Notes: a model not told the origin generated them from the letters alone. DNA of 50,084 nucleotides from Nocardiopsis prasina DSM 43845 (GCF_000341265.1 NZ_ANAE01000162.1:73411-123494), one strand, 5' to 3'. Numbered from the stretch's first letter, positions 11,228-19,487 are shown. A program made the numbers and translations.

Positions 11228-11644
11228 ATGTCAGCGACCCCGGAAGATGATGCCGTGAACAGTGCCGACACCGCGCCAGCGCTACGCAAGCGCCACGGCA
11301 ACGGGCCCGTCTTCTTCGTCGTCGCGACCATCTTCGCGGTGGCCGTCAGCATCGGCTGGGGCTACTCCGTCATGAACTACACCGGGCTCAGCGGGGGCGT
11401 GTACCACCAGGTGGTCGCCGTGACCGCGCCCACCGGGAGCGAGGCCCGGATCGACTTCGAGGTGAACAGCAAGAACGGGGCCGAGTGCCTGCTCCGCGCG
11501 CTGGACAGCCAGATGGTCGAGGTCGGCACGGAACGCGTCGAGGTGGAGGGCGGGAACCGAATGGTGAGCCAGACCGTTGAGACGGTTCGTCAGGCTTCCA
11601 CGGTAGAAGTGGCCTCGTGCAGGGAACAAGGTTCGCAAGACTGA
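11228..11644 (+). CDS. DUF4307 membrane-anchored protein
   Basis: This 138-residue protein has a short charged N-terminus, one membrane span at about 27-48 (GPVFFVVATIFAVAVSIGWGYSVM) and an exported domain with the conserved features of DUF4307. Two Cys (AECLL and ASCRE) could form a disulfide outside the membrane. GGAG lies eight bases before the ATG. The family is conserved beside mca and greA across actinobacteria (Rv1081c in M. tuberculosis). Function unknown. Confidence 0.88.
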   Translation: MSATPEDDAVNSADTAPALRKRHGNGPVFFVVATIFAVAVSIGWGYSVMNYTGLSGGVYHQVVAVTAPTGSEARIDFEVNSKNGAECLLRALDSQMVEVGTERVEVEGGNRMVSQTVETVRQASTVEVASCREQGSQD

Positions 11645-11710
11645 TCCACCGAGCCTTTCCCCCTGTCCGGCACAGGTACCTGGAGCGGACCCCTGAGAGT
11701 CGTGTCACCA

Positions 11711-11737
11711 GTGCGCGATCGCGCACGGTGATATTCT
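11711..11737 (+). promoter_or_regulatory. Candidate greA promoter with 16-bp perfect palindrome
   Basis: GTGCGCGATCGCGCAC at 11711-11726 is a perfect palindrome. TATTCT at 11732-11737 is a good -10 element, so the palindrome would cover the -35 and spacer. The arrangement suggests an operator for an unidentified regulator. Confidence 0.45.
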
Positions 11738-11794
11738 CGTGAGTTCAGCTCTGGCCGCCTGGTGGCCATTGCTACTAGTACACAAGGAGTTCCC

Positions 11795-12295
11795 GTGACC
11801 CAGACCCGCGATGAAAACGTCACCTGGCTCACCCAGGAGGCGTACGACCGGCTCAAGGGAGAGCTGGACCACCTCTCGGGGCCCGGGCGCATCGAGATCG
11901 CGGAGAAGATCGAGGCCGCCCGGGAAGAGGGTGACCTGAAGGAGAACGGTGGCTACCACGCCGCCAAGGAGGAACAGGGCAAGATGGAGGCCCGCATCCT
12001 CCAGCTCACCGAGATCCTGCGCACTGCGCGGGTCGGCGAAGCGCCCCGCACCGAGGGCGTGGTCGGTCCCGGCATGACCGTCACCGTCAAGTTCGACGGC
12101 GACGAGGAGGAGGTCACCTTCCTGCTCGCCTCGCGCGAGGAGAGCGGCTCCCCCATCGACGTGTACTCCCCCAAGTCCCCGCTCGGCTCCGCCATCAACG
12201 GCAAGGCGGTCGGCGAGACGGTCAGCTACAACCTGCCCAACGGCAAGAGCCTCGGTGTCGAGATCATCGGGGCGGTCCCCTACAGCGGCATGTGA
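11795..12295 (+). CDS. greA: Transcription elongation factor GreA
   Basis: This 166-residue protein stimulates cleavage of backtracked RNA in stalled RNA polymerase. The N-terminal coiled coil holds the functional acidic tip (EEGDLKENGGYHAAKEEQ), followed by an FKBP-like C-terminal domain (SPIDVYSPKSPLGSAINGK). I chose GTG at 11795 because AAGGAG sits five bases upstream and the resulting N-terminus (MTQTRDENVTWLTQEAYDRLK) matches actinobacterial GreA; the ATG at 11762 adds 11 unsupported residues. A clear terminator follows. Confidence 0.96.
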   Translation: MTQTRDENVTWLTQEAYDRLKGELDHLSGPGRIEIAEKIEAAREEGDLKENGGYHAAKEEQGKMEARILQLTEILRTARVGEAPRTEGVVGPGMTVTVKFDGDEEEVTFLLASREESGSPIDVYSPKSPLGSAINGKAVGETVSYNLPNGKSLGVEIIGAVPYSGM

Positions 12296-12334
12296 CATCG
12301 CTGTGCGGCCACCGGGTGGACCAGGCACGAAGTA

Positions 12335-12366
12335 ACGACAGGGGCGGCTCCGGCCGCCCCTGTCGT
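12335..12366. terminator. Terminator after greA
   Basis: A perfect 14-bp stem (12335-12348 with 12353-12366) encloses the tetraloop TCCG. It lies 40 bases after greA and 60 bases from the convergent secreted-protein gene, so it can serve both directions. Confidence 0.85.
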
Positions 12367-12425
12367 GTGTGTGCCGCGCCCCCGTATCCCTGCCTGCTGG
12401 TCCAGGTCCTGGCGGGGCTGGTGCC

Positions 12426-13787
12426 CTAGCTCCTGGCGCACCTGGGGGCGTCCGCGCCGCCCACGGCGAAGGCCGCCGGAACGTAGTGGCCCTCCCCGAT
12501 GCGGTACCAGACGTCCGAGGTCCCGGTCGGTCCGGTGGCCCGGTCACCGGTCGTGCGGCAGGCCACGTCCACGTTGGCCTTGTGCGCGGCCAGGCCCGCG
12601 GTGTCGAACTCGGTGCCGGGCCCCTCCCGCACGATCACCGGATCGGTACCGGAGGCCGTGGTGATCTCGGCGCGGGCCCGGTACTGGGCGGTCCACAGGT
12701 AGTCGACCCGCACCCACCCGTTGGTGGGGAGCTGGAGCCCTTCGTTGAAGGCACCGTCGGCGAGGTCGATGCCCGCAGGGTTGAGCACCTTGCGGCCGAA
12801 CCCGTCCAGGCCGTTGTTGTGGTTCTCGGAGTAGGCGGCCTGTGCCTGGGGGCGTCCCCGGTCCAGGTCGCGCCAGGACTCGCGGTCGGCGTTCCAGTGG
12901 TCATCGGTGATGTTCCACGGCCCGACGTCCCACACGGGCAGGTAGGCGCAGCGCGGGACGTGGTTCCTGGTGTCGCCGCTGGCCTCGGGACCCAGTGCCC
13001 CGGTGCTGCACACCCGGACGGTGTACTCCCCGCCGCCCCGGTTGGACAGGCCCCGCCGCGAGGGGAGCGCGGCGAACTGGTCGGCGGTCCGGACCTTGTG
13101 CCCGTTGGCGGTGGTGTTTCCGACCAGGCCGATACGGGTGGCGAACAGGCGCGCGGAGAAGGGGCGCGGGACGTCGTCTCCCCGCGCCTCCTCACCGGAG
13201 TCCTCGTCGGACCCCTGTGTCTCCCCGGTCTCCGGCTCCGGGGACGGAGGCGTTCCGGTTCCCTCGACCGCGCGGACGCGGACGTCCGTGACGGAGGTCC
13301 GGTCGGCCCGCACCCGCGACGCGGACCCGAGCGCCGACTCCACCCCGATCCTCAGCTGGACCTCACTGACCGCCTCCGGGAGGGTCACCCGGCCGCCGCC
13401 GGGGCCGGTCGGGTGCCACTCGGTCCACATGCCGTCGGCGCGCACGCCCCGGGCCTCGGTGAGGACCTCCTCGGCGTCCCCGGAGACGCGCACAGCCACG
13501 TCGATGGTGTCCGTGGCCTCCCCCAGCTCCTGTTCGGGGAAGGTCGCCAGCCCCGCGTGGCGCTGCGACGGGTCCAGGCGCGGCGAGGCGCCGAGCTGGG
13601 TGCGGTCACCAGGGTTCAGGCGCAGTCCCCCGGCGTCCAGGGCCAGGCCGATCCGGTCCGCCGAGGACAGGTCCTGCTCCAGCCAGGCGGAGTCGGCAAG
13701 GGCCGGCGTGGGTGTCGCCAACGGAGCCAGGAGGGCGAACGCCCCGAGGGCCACGAGGGACGTGGTCGTGCGCCGGAAGTCGGCCAT
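12426..13787 (-). CDS. Secreted protein with C-terminal SH3-like domain
   Basis: This 453-residue protein has a signal peptide (MADFRRTTTSLVALGAFALLAP, then ALA cleavage site near residue 31). Next comes a beta-rich N-terminal domain of about 150 residues and an acidic Pro/Glu/Gly linker. The conserved core (VGNTTANGHKVRTADQFAALPSR; VWDVGPWNITDDHWN; GRKVLNPAGIDLADGAF) recurs in secreted actinomycete proteins. The C-terminal about 60 residues (PVIVREGPGTEFDTAGLA) look like a bacterial SH3 domain, often a cell-wall binder. Enzymatic activity is not established. ATG at 13785-13787 has GAAGGA upstream and begins the signal peptide. Confidence 0.85.
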   Translation of the reverse strand: MADFRRTTTSLVALGAFALLAPLATPTPALADSAWLEQDLSSADRIGLALDAGGLRLNPGDRTQLGASPRLDPSQRHAGLATFPEQELGEATDTIDVAVRVSGDAEEVLTEARGVRADGMWTEWHPTGPGGGRVTLPEAVSEVQLRIGVESALGSASRVRADRTSVTDVRVRAVEGTGTPPSPEPETGETQGSDEDSGEEARGDDVPRPFSARLFATRIGLVGNTTANGHKVRTADQFAALPSRRGLSNRGGGEYTVRVCSTGALGPEASGDTRNHVPRCAYLPVWDVGPWNITDDHWNADRESWRDLDRGRPQAQAAYSENHNNGLDGFGRKVLNPAGIDLADGAFNEGLQLPTNGWVRVDYLWTAQYRARAEITTASGTDPVIVREGPGTEFDTAGLAAHKANVDVACRTTGDRATGPTGTSDVWYRIGEGHYVPAAFAVGGADAPRCARS

Positions 13788-13834
13788 CGTTCCTTCTCTC
13801 ACCAAACACGCAAAGTGATGAAAACAGTCACTCT

Positions 13835-13864
13835 TAGTAATCACCCTGGTGTGCGCACACTCAA
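13835..13864 (-). promoter_or_regulatory. Promoter of secreted protein with palindrome in spacer
   Basis: On the minus strand TTGAGT (13859-13864) and TTACTA (13835-13840) could be -35 and -10 elements with an 18-base spacer. The perfect palindrome GTGTGCGCACAC at 13849-13860 fills much of the spacer, as operators often do. An inverted repeat AGTGA/TCACT lies just downstream at 13814-13832. Confidence 0.4.
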
Positions 13865-13919
13865 GCAGGTTGGTCAGGGTGTTGGTGATCCGAGAGTAAA
13901 AGTCCGACTTGGGCGGGTG

Positions 13920-15074
13920 TCAGGCGGCGAAGGCCAGGAGACAGGCCGTGAAGCCGTGGACGTGGTTGACCCCGGCGACCGGACCGATCTCCCCTGCAGC
14001 GAAGAAACCCGCCACCGGGCCCGCACCGAGGATGCGCCGGACCGCGAGGACGTCATGGTCGGCCTGCGTGAACAGCGCCTCGCCCCGGCCGTTGCACGAG
14101 AACAGCAGACCCCCGCCCACGGAGTACTCGGTGCCGAAGTCCGTCAGCTTGCGGGCGAGGTCCTCGTCCGCGGTGCTCGCGTCGCGGACCTGGAAGCGGA
14201 CGGTCTGGCCCACCTCCACCATCTCGTCGATGGTCAGCGCCCCCAGCTCGGGGTCGGCGCCGCTGAGCGCGCGGATCAGGAAGTCGCCCTGTTCGTGGTG
14301 GTCCGCGTACTCGTCCATGGCGATCCCGATGTGCAGCCCCCGCGCGGCCAGCTCGCGGTCCTCCTCGGAGAGCTCTTCGACCAGGCTCTCCAACCGCTCG
14401 TAGGCGTTGGTCCCGGCCAGTTCCAGCACGAGGTTGCCCTCGGCCTTGGTGATGGTCATGCTCGGCCCCACCGGGCGACAGCCCTGGCTGACCACCGTGC
14501 CCAGCACCCCCTCGCCGCCGATCAGCACGCCGATGGCGCCGTTGTCGGCGACCTCGCCCTCGCAGAACAGCCGCACGGACTCCTCGCCGCGCAGACCGTC
14601 GGCCATGCCGCCGATCAGCGGAAGCCCGTCGAGCGCGGCCGTGGTCTCCCGGACGAACGCCTGGGTGGGGAACTCGTAGGGGTTGGTGAGCAGGATGCCG
14701 GCCCGGTCGCGCGGAGAAGGTTCGCGCATACCCACCACGGCCAACTGGTCGCCCTCGACGACGGTGTCCAGCCGGAAGGGGGTCAACTCGACCCCGGGCA
14801 GGCGGGCGCTCCAGACGCTGACCGCGCCCTGGCCCTCCACGCCCCGGCCGCCGCCGACCACTCCGGTGGCGCTGCACCCCAGGGTGAGGGCGCCACCGGC
14901 CAGCTCCATGACCCGCCTTCCGGCGAGGGTGACCTCGTCCGGGTCCGCCCCGCTGACGAAGAAGCAGACCAGGTCGGCCGGGCCGTCCATCTGCTCCAGG
15001 GCCTGAAGCACGGCGCGTTCGGCCGCGTTCACGAGGTCGGCCCCCGTCGTCAGTGCATCGCCGAACCTAGCCAC
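13920..15074 (-). CDS. FIST-domain protein
   Basis: This 384-residue protein consists of FIST_N (residues about 30-220, with LTLGCSATGVVGGGRGVEG and LPLIGGMADGL) followed by FIST_C (about 225-370, with AYERLESLVEEL, VGGGLLFSCNGRG and AGFFAAGEIGPV). FIST domains are proposed sensors for small ligands such as amino acids, often fused to or beside signal-transduction proteins. Here it stands alone with no membrane segment, kinase or regulator domain. The GTG start at 15072-15074 has a G-rich stretch seven bases upstream. The ATPase/VWA pair is divergent. Confidence 0.88.
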   Translation of the reverse strand: MARFGDALTTGADLVNAAERAVLQALEQMDGPADLVCFFVSGADPDEVTLAGRRVMELAGGALTLGCSATGVVGGGRGVEGQGAVSVWSARLPGVELTPFRLDTVVEGDQLAVVGMREPSPRDRAGILLTNPYEFPTQAFVRETTAALDGLPLIGGMADGLRGEESVRLFCEGEVADNGAIGVLIGGEGVLGTVVSQGCRPVGPSMTITKAEGNLVLELAGTNAYERLESLVEELSEEDRELAARGLHIGIAMDEYADHHEQGDFLIRALSGADPELGALTIDEMVEVGQTVRFQVRDASTADEDLARKLTDFGTEYSVGGGLLFSCNGRGEALFTQADHDVLAVRRILGAGPVAGFFAAGEIGPVAGVNHVHGFTACLLAFAA

Positions 15075-15253
15075 CAGCTGCCACCCCCGCCTTCACCGGT
15101 CACCGGACCGGTCCTGGGAACCTTGCCGTCCCATTCTTCCACCAGACTCCCAACAGGAGCTTTCCTCCTGATGGCCCCTCAAACGCCTCCGCCCCGGCGC
15201 GTGTCCGACGAATCCCCTTCCCCGTGGGCGGGCGGCACCCGTCAGGCACGCCC

Positions 15254-15259
15254 TACACT
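15254..15259 (+). promoter_or_regulatory. -10 element TACACT, possible leaderless start
   Basis: TACACT ends six bases before the GTG at 15266. There is no Shine-Dalgarno sequence, so transcription may begin at the start codon and give a leaderless mRNA, a common arrangement in actinobacteria. No convincing -35 is seen. Confidence 0.4.
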
Positions 15260-15265
15260 CCCCTT

Positions 15266-16687
15266 GTGACCCATGCCGCACATGCCCCCAGCGGGCTCCC
15301 GCGCACCCGCGCCGCGCTGCGCGAGTCCGGCCACGTCCACCGCACCACCACGGCGGAGGTGCGCGAGAACCTGCTGGCCCGGATGGCCTCGGGCCGCCCC
15401 CGCTTCCCCGGGGTGCACGGGTTCGACGACACCGTGCTGCCCCAGCTGGAACGGGCCCTGATCGCCGGGCACGACATCGTCCTGCTGGGCGAGCGCGGCC
15501 AGGGCAAGACCCGGTTGATCCGCACGGTGGCCGGTCTCCTCGACGAGTGGAGCCCCGTGGTGGAGGGCTGCCCGGTCAACGACCACCCCTACGCCCCCGT
15601 CTGCCCCGCCTGCCTGCGCCGGAGCGCGGCCGAGGGCGACGACCTGCCGGTGGCCTGGCGCCACCGCGGCCTCCGCTACGGGGAGAAGCTGGCCACACCC
15701 GACACCGGCACCACGGAGCTGATCGGTGACGTGGACCCGGCGCGGCTGGCCGAGGGGCGCTCCCTCGGCGACCCCGAGACGATCCACTACGGTCTGCTGC
15801 CGCGCGCCAACCGGGGCGTGTTCTGCGTGAACGAACTCCCCGACCTCCCCGCGCGCGCCCAGGTGGCCCTGTTCAACGTGCTGGAGGAACGCGACCTCCA
15901 GGTGCGCGGGTACACCCTGCGCCTCCCCCTGGACCTGCTCCTGGTGGCCAGCGCCAACCCGGACGACTACACGAGCCGGGGGCGGATCGTCACCCCGCTC
16001 AAGGACCGGTTCGGCGCGCAGGTGCGCACGCACTATCCACCCGGACTCGACGACGAGCTGGCACTGATCCGGCAGGAGGCGGACCTGCCCCCGGGCACGA
16101 CCGTCCCGTCGCACCTGCTGGAGGCGGTCGCCCGCTTCACCCGACTGGTGCGCGCCTCCAACCGGGTGGACCACGGGTCGGGGGTGTCCGTGCGCTTCTC
16201 CGTGGCGGCCGCCGAGACCCTGGCCGCCTCGGCGCTGCGCCGGGCCGCGCTGGTCGGCGAGGAGGTCCCGGTGGCCCGGGTCTGCGACCTGGCGGGGGTG
16301 GCCGAACCGCTCCTGGGCAAGGTCGAGTTCGAGGCCGGGGCCCAGGGGCGTGAGGCGTCGGTCCTGGAGACACTGTTGCGGCGGGCGGTGGCCGAGACCT
16401 TCCGGGCCCGGCTGGGCGACGCGGACCTGGAACCGCTCAGCGACCGGTTCACGGGCGGCGGGACGGTGGAGAGCGGCGACCTCGTGGGAGCGGCCGAGCT
16501 GCTGCGCCGTGTGGGTACGGTGCCCGGGTTGTCCGGGCTCATGGAGCGGGCCGCGCCGGAGTCGGCGGACGGACCGCCCACCCCGGGGTTGGCCGCCGCC
16601 GTGGTGGAGTTCGCGTTGGAGGGCCTGTACCTGGAACGGCGGCTGTCCAAGGACACCGTGCCCGACGGGGGTGTCTACCGCTTCTGA
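15266..16687 (+). CDS. MoxR/ChlI-like AAA+ ATPase
   Basis: This 473-residue ATPase has Walker A GERGQGKTRLIRT (near residues 78-90) and the Mg-chelatase-like series GDVDPARLAEGRSLGDPETIHYGLLPRANRG, NVLEERDLQVRGYTLRLPLD and ASANPDDYTSRGRIVTPLKDRF. The Walker B position reads VFCVNELPDL, with Asn in place of the usual Asp before Glu. The partner VWA gene starts within the stop codon (TGATG). Such ATPase/VWA pairs act as chaperone- or metal-insertase-like machines on unknown substrates. GTG at 15266 is chosen because family proteins begin shortly before the LRESGH motif; GTG at 15224 is the alternative. Confidence 0.88.
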   Translation: MTHAAHAPSGLPRTRAALRESGHVHRTTTAEVRENLLARMASGRPRFPGVHGFDDTVLPQLERALIAGHDIVLLGERGQGKTRLIRTVAGLLDEWSPVVEGCPVNDHPYAPVCPACLRRSAAEGDDLPVAWRHRGLRYGEKLATPDTGTTELIGDVDPARLAEGRSLGDPETIHYGLLPRANRGVFCVNELPDLPARAQVALFNVLEERDLQVRGYTLRLPLDLLLVASANPDDYTSRGRIVTPLKDRFGAQVRTHYPPGLDDELALIRQEADLPPGTTVPSHLLEAVARFTRLVRASNRVDHGSGVSVRFSVAAAETLAASALRRAALVGEEVPVARVCDLAGVAEPLLGKVEFEAGAQGREASVLETLLRRAVAETFRARLGDADLEPLSDRFTGGGTVESGDLVGAAELLRRVGTVPGLSGLMERAAPESADGPPTPGLAAAVVEFALEGLYLERRLSKDTVPDGGVYRF

Positions 16688-17838
16688 TGAGGTTCCGGTA
16701 CCGGGAGTACATGGGTGGCCCCGACCCCCTGGCCGAGACCGATCCGCCCCCCGCGGAAGCGGTGCGGTCCGCCGTGGGCCTGCTGGAGCTGATAGCCGGG
16801 GCGCGCTCCGGGGAATCCGGGAGCGCGGCGAGCATCGAGGACTCGCCGGAAGCGGCGCTCGCCGCCGCCGAGGAGGCGCTGACCCGCTACGCCGACGGCG
16901 ACCGCGACGCGCTGGTCGGGCTGGACACGGGGGCGCTCCGGGGCGCCCTGGGGCCCGCCGCGTACGGCCCGTTGGATCGGCTGGACGCCGCCGACCACGA
17001 GTTGACGCCACGTGAGCTGCGCAGACTCGGGGAGGTGGCGCTGGGCGACATCGAGGTGGTGCGACGGGGCGCTCCCGGGGGCCACCCGGGCGGGGACGGG
17101 GCCGGGGACGAACCCACCGGGGCCGCCGTACCCCACGACGGACTGGACCGGACCCTGGACGCCGTCGCGACCCTGCGCGAGGCCATGCTGCGCCGGGCCG
17201 CCGCCGGTGGTTCCGGAGCGGCGCTGCGGGCGGAGGACGTCCGGTACACGGAGACGGAACCCGCGGGGGCCGCCGCCGTGTGCCTACTGGTGGACCTGTC
17301 CCACTCGATGGTCACGCGGGGGCTGCACGAGGCCGCCACCCGTACGGCGCTGGCGCTGCACACCCTGGTGCGCACCCGGCACCCCGAGGACCGGGTCCTG
17401 CTGATCGGCTTCGGCGACCGCGCCCGCGAGATGACCCCCGCCGACCTGGTGGAGCACGACTGGCGGCGCGTCCCCGGCACCAACCTCCAGCACGCGCTGC
17501 ACCTGGCCCGGCGGCACCTGCGCCGTCACCGGGGTCTGCGGCCGCTGGTCCTGGTGGTCACCGACGGCGAGCCCACCGCGCACCTGGAGGAGGACGGGGA
17601 CGCCCGGTTCGCCTGGCCGCCCGCGCCGCGCACGGTGGAGGTCACCGCGGCCGAACTCGACTCCGTGCTGCACGAGGGCGCCGGGGTGACGTTCTTCCTG
17701 CTCGCCGACGACCCCCGGCTGCGGGAGTTCCGGGCGCTGCTCGAACGCCGCCGTGGCGTGGGCGTGGTGAGCAGCGACGCCGAGGCTCTGGGGCCGTCGG
17801 TGATCGACCGGTACCTGCGGCGGCGGCCCGGTCCCTGA
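16687..17838 (+). CDS. VWA-domain protein (CoxE/ChlD-like), partner of AAA ATPase
   Basis: This 383-residue protein has a helical N-terminal half and a C-terminal von Willebrand A domain with MIDAS motif DLSHSM (DxSxS), then GTNLQHAL and VLVVTDGEPT. The ATG overlaps the ATPase stop by one base, so the two are co-translated. By analogy with ChlI/ChlD and MoxR/VWA pairs, it probably recruits a substrate in a metal-dependent way to the ATPase. The gene ends seven bases from the convergent GntR gene with no room for a separate terminator. Confidence 0.88.
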   Translation: MRFRYREYMGGPDPLAETDPPPAEAVRSAVGLLELIAGARSGESGSAASIEDSPEAALAAAEEALTRYADGDRDALVGLDTGALRGALGPAAYGPLDRLDAADHELTPRELRRLGEVALGDIEVVRRGAPGGHPGGDGAGDEPTGAAVPHDGLDRTLDAVATLREAMLRRAAAGGSGAALRAEDVRYTETEPAGAAAVCLLVDLSHSMVTRGLHEAATRTALALHTLVRTRHPEDRVLLIGFGDRAREMTPADLVEHDWRRVPGTNLQHALHLARRHLRRHRGLRPLVLVVTDGEPTAHLEEDGDARFAWPPAPRTVEVTAAELDSVLHEGAGVTFFLLADDPRLREFRALLERRRGVGVVSSDAEALGPSVIDRYLRRRPGP

Positions 17839-17845
17839 GCCGGGG

Positions 17846-18655
17846 TCAGTGGTCGAAGACGTTGACGTCGGAGTCCATCACCGGCAGGTTCTCGGGGGCG
17901 TCGCCGCCCGCGTAGAGGAGCTGGTGGCGGTTGGCGGGCATGAGCGTCTCGGTGTAGCGCAGCGGGCGCTGGCCCTCGTAGGTCACCCGCTCCTGCACCA
18001 GCAGGGGGAGGCCGGGGCCCAGGCCGAAGGCGTCCGCCTCGTCCTGGGAGGGCATGCGGGCACCCACGACGTCCCAGTTCCAGTCCTCGTGGAACCCGAG
18101 GTCGCGCATGACGGTGCCGATGCCGTTCTCCAGGTACTCGGGGGACATGAGCGGGGTGTTGTTGGCGATCCCGAACGGGAAGTAGGTGACGTGGGACTGC
18201 CACAGGCCGCCGTCCACGTAGTGCTCCGAGGAGCGGATCACGACCAGTCCGCCGCTGGCCGCCCTGCCGTCGACGGCGTCGATCAGCCGCTTGGCCACCT
18301 TGGGGCGCATGGTGTCCAGACTGACCTTCACCTTCTCGTCGATGTTGCTGTACCCGGCCTGCCGCAGCCGTTCGTGGTAGCCGAGGTCGAACCGGGAGGG
18401 ATCGTCCGAGGCGTCGGGGGTGGCCTTGTGCATGACCGGGTGGTGGTCGGCGACGAAGGCGCCCCGACCGACCCGGATGGAGACGCGGCCCTCGTCCTGG
18501 AGGATGCGCATCCCCAGCCGGGCGGTGGCACGGGAGACGTCGAGTTCTTCGGCGAGTTCCTCCTCGCCGGGCAGCCGGTCGCCCGGGCGGTAGTCGCCCC
18601 TGGACAGGGCCTCGCGGAGGTAGTCAGCGACCACGGTCTTCTTCGTCGCGCTCAT
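17846..18655 (-). CDS. GntR family regulator with UTRA domain (second of tandem pair)
   Basis: This 269-residue HutC-type regulator has an N-terminal winged helix (VVADYLREALSRGDYRPGDRLP, then ELDVSRATARLGMRILQDEG) and a UTRA ligand-binding domain (about 95-260; LWQSHVTYFPFGIAN, VVGARMPSQDEADAFGL, RYTETLMPANRHQLLY). It lies eight bases downstream of the paralogous regulator gene and is probably co-transcribed. UTRA domains typically bind sugars phosphates, amino acids or histidine-pathway compounds; the ligand is unknown. The ATG at 18653-18655 lacks a strong ribosome binding site, consistent with coupling. Confidence 0.9.
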   Translation of the reverse strand: MSATKKTVVADYLREALSRGDYRPGDRLPGEEELAEELDVSRATARLGMRILQDEGRVSIRVGRGAFVADHHPVMHKATPDASDDPSRFDLGYHERLRQAGYSNIDEKVKVSLDTMRPKVAKRLIDAVDGRAASGGLVVIRSSEHYVDGGLWQSHVTYFPFGIANNTPLMSPEYLENGIGTVMRDLGFHEDWNWDVVGARMPSQDEADAFGLGPGLPLLVQERVTYEGQRPLRYTETLMPANRHQLLYAGGDAPENLPVMDSDVNVFDH

Positions 18656-18663
18656 TGGCTGGA

Positions 18664-19395
18664 TCAGTCCCGGTGGTAGGCCTGGAGGTTGCCGTGCTCG
18701 AACTGGTAGCGGATGCTGTGCCCCGCGTGGACGGTGTGCACCAGCCGGAGGGGGCGGTCGTCGGAGTAGTCGGTGCGGTGGACGTCGAGGACCGGGACCC
18801 CCGGCGGGAGTTCGAGCTCGGTCGCCTCCTGCGGGGTGGGCATGCGGGTCTCCAGCTCGTCCACGTAGCCGACCTGACGGTGCCCTTGCTCGAGGAGGAC
18901 GGTCAGGGCGCTCTCGACGTTCTCGGGGAGCATCAGTGAGGTGCCCTGGACCAGGTCGACCGGGTAGTAGGCGGAGCTGATCGATCCGGAGCGCTCCCCG
19001 GAGAACCGGTGCATGCGCCGGACCACCGTCATCTCGCCCTCCGGAACGCGGAGTCGGCTGGCGATGTCGGGGGTGGCGCTGAGCAGCTGGAGTTCCTCCA
19101 GGGTGAGGCCGCTCATGTTGAACTCGTTGAGCCCGTCGGGGCCGCCCGCCTTGCGGGTGGCGTAGAAGATCTCGGGGACCACGTCCTGGACGAAGTGACC
19201 GCGCCCGGGTCTGCTCACGATGAGGCCCTGGTTGCGCAGCATGCCCAGGGCGAGGCGGATCGTGTTGCGGGAGGCCTCGAAGCGCTCCTCCAGCTGCTTC
19301 TCCGAGGGGAGCTGCCCGCCCAGGGGCAGGCTCCTCTCCTGGATCTCCCGCCGTAGGACACGGGCGATCTGTCGATATCTGCTCTCTGCCCGCAT
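18664..19395 (-). CDS. GntR family regulator with UTRA domain (first of tandem pair)
   Basis: This 243-residue protein has a winged helix (RYRQIARVLRREIQERSLPLGGQLP, then RFEASRNTIRLALGMLRNQGLI, wing PGRGHFV) and a UTRA domain (SISSAYYPVDLVQGTSLM, ELETRMPTPQEATELELPPG, LVHTVHAGHSIRYQFEHGN). The same motif order (ARMPSQDEADAFGL vs TRMPTPQEATELEL) shows it is a diverged paralogue of its downstream neighbour. Two palindromes in the upstream region are candidate operators. No metabolic or transport gene lies beside the pair, so the target pathway may be elsewhere. Confidence 0.9.
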   Translation of the reverse strand: MRAESRYRQIARVLRREIQERSLPLGGQLPSEKQLEERFEASRNTIRLALGMLRNQGLIVSRPGRGHFVQDVVPEIFYATRKAGGPDGLNEFNMSGLTLEELQLLSATPDIASRLRVPEGEMTVVRRMHRFSGERSGSISSAYYPVDLVQGTSLMLPENVESALTVLLEQGHRQVGYVDELETRMPTPQEATELELPPGVPVLDVHRTDYSDDRPLRLVHTVHAGHSIRYQFEHGNLQAYHRD

Positions 19396-19431
19396 AAGTC
19401 CGCCCTAGGAGGGGTAAAAGACCAACATCAC

Positions 19432-19449
19432 AGCTTGTACCAACAAGCT
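19432..19449. promoter_or_regulatory. 18-bp inverted repeat upstream of GntR pair
   Basis: AGCTTGT (19432-19438) and ACAAGCT (19443-19449) are a perfect inverted repeat around ACCA. It lies 37 bases upstream of the first GntR start codon, in the expected position for an autoregulatory operator. Confidence 0.5.
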
Positions 19450-19468
19450 AAGTGCTACACCAGCCGAA

Positions 19469-19487
19469 CAGGTTTACCTGGTTTACA
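19469..19487. promoter_or_regulatory. Second palindrome and GGTTTAC direct repeat upstream of GntR pair
   Basis: CAGGTTTACCTG at 19469-19480 is a 12-base palindrome. Its right part continues into a second GGTTTAC (19480-19486), giving a direct repeat with nine-base period. GT...AC half sites are typical for GntR proteins. It is distinct in sequence from the nearer 18-bp palindrome. The rest of 19396-19694 holds no convincing gene. Confidence 0.4.
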
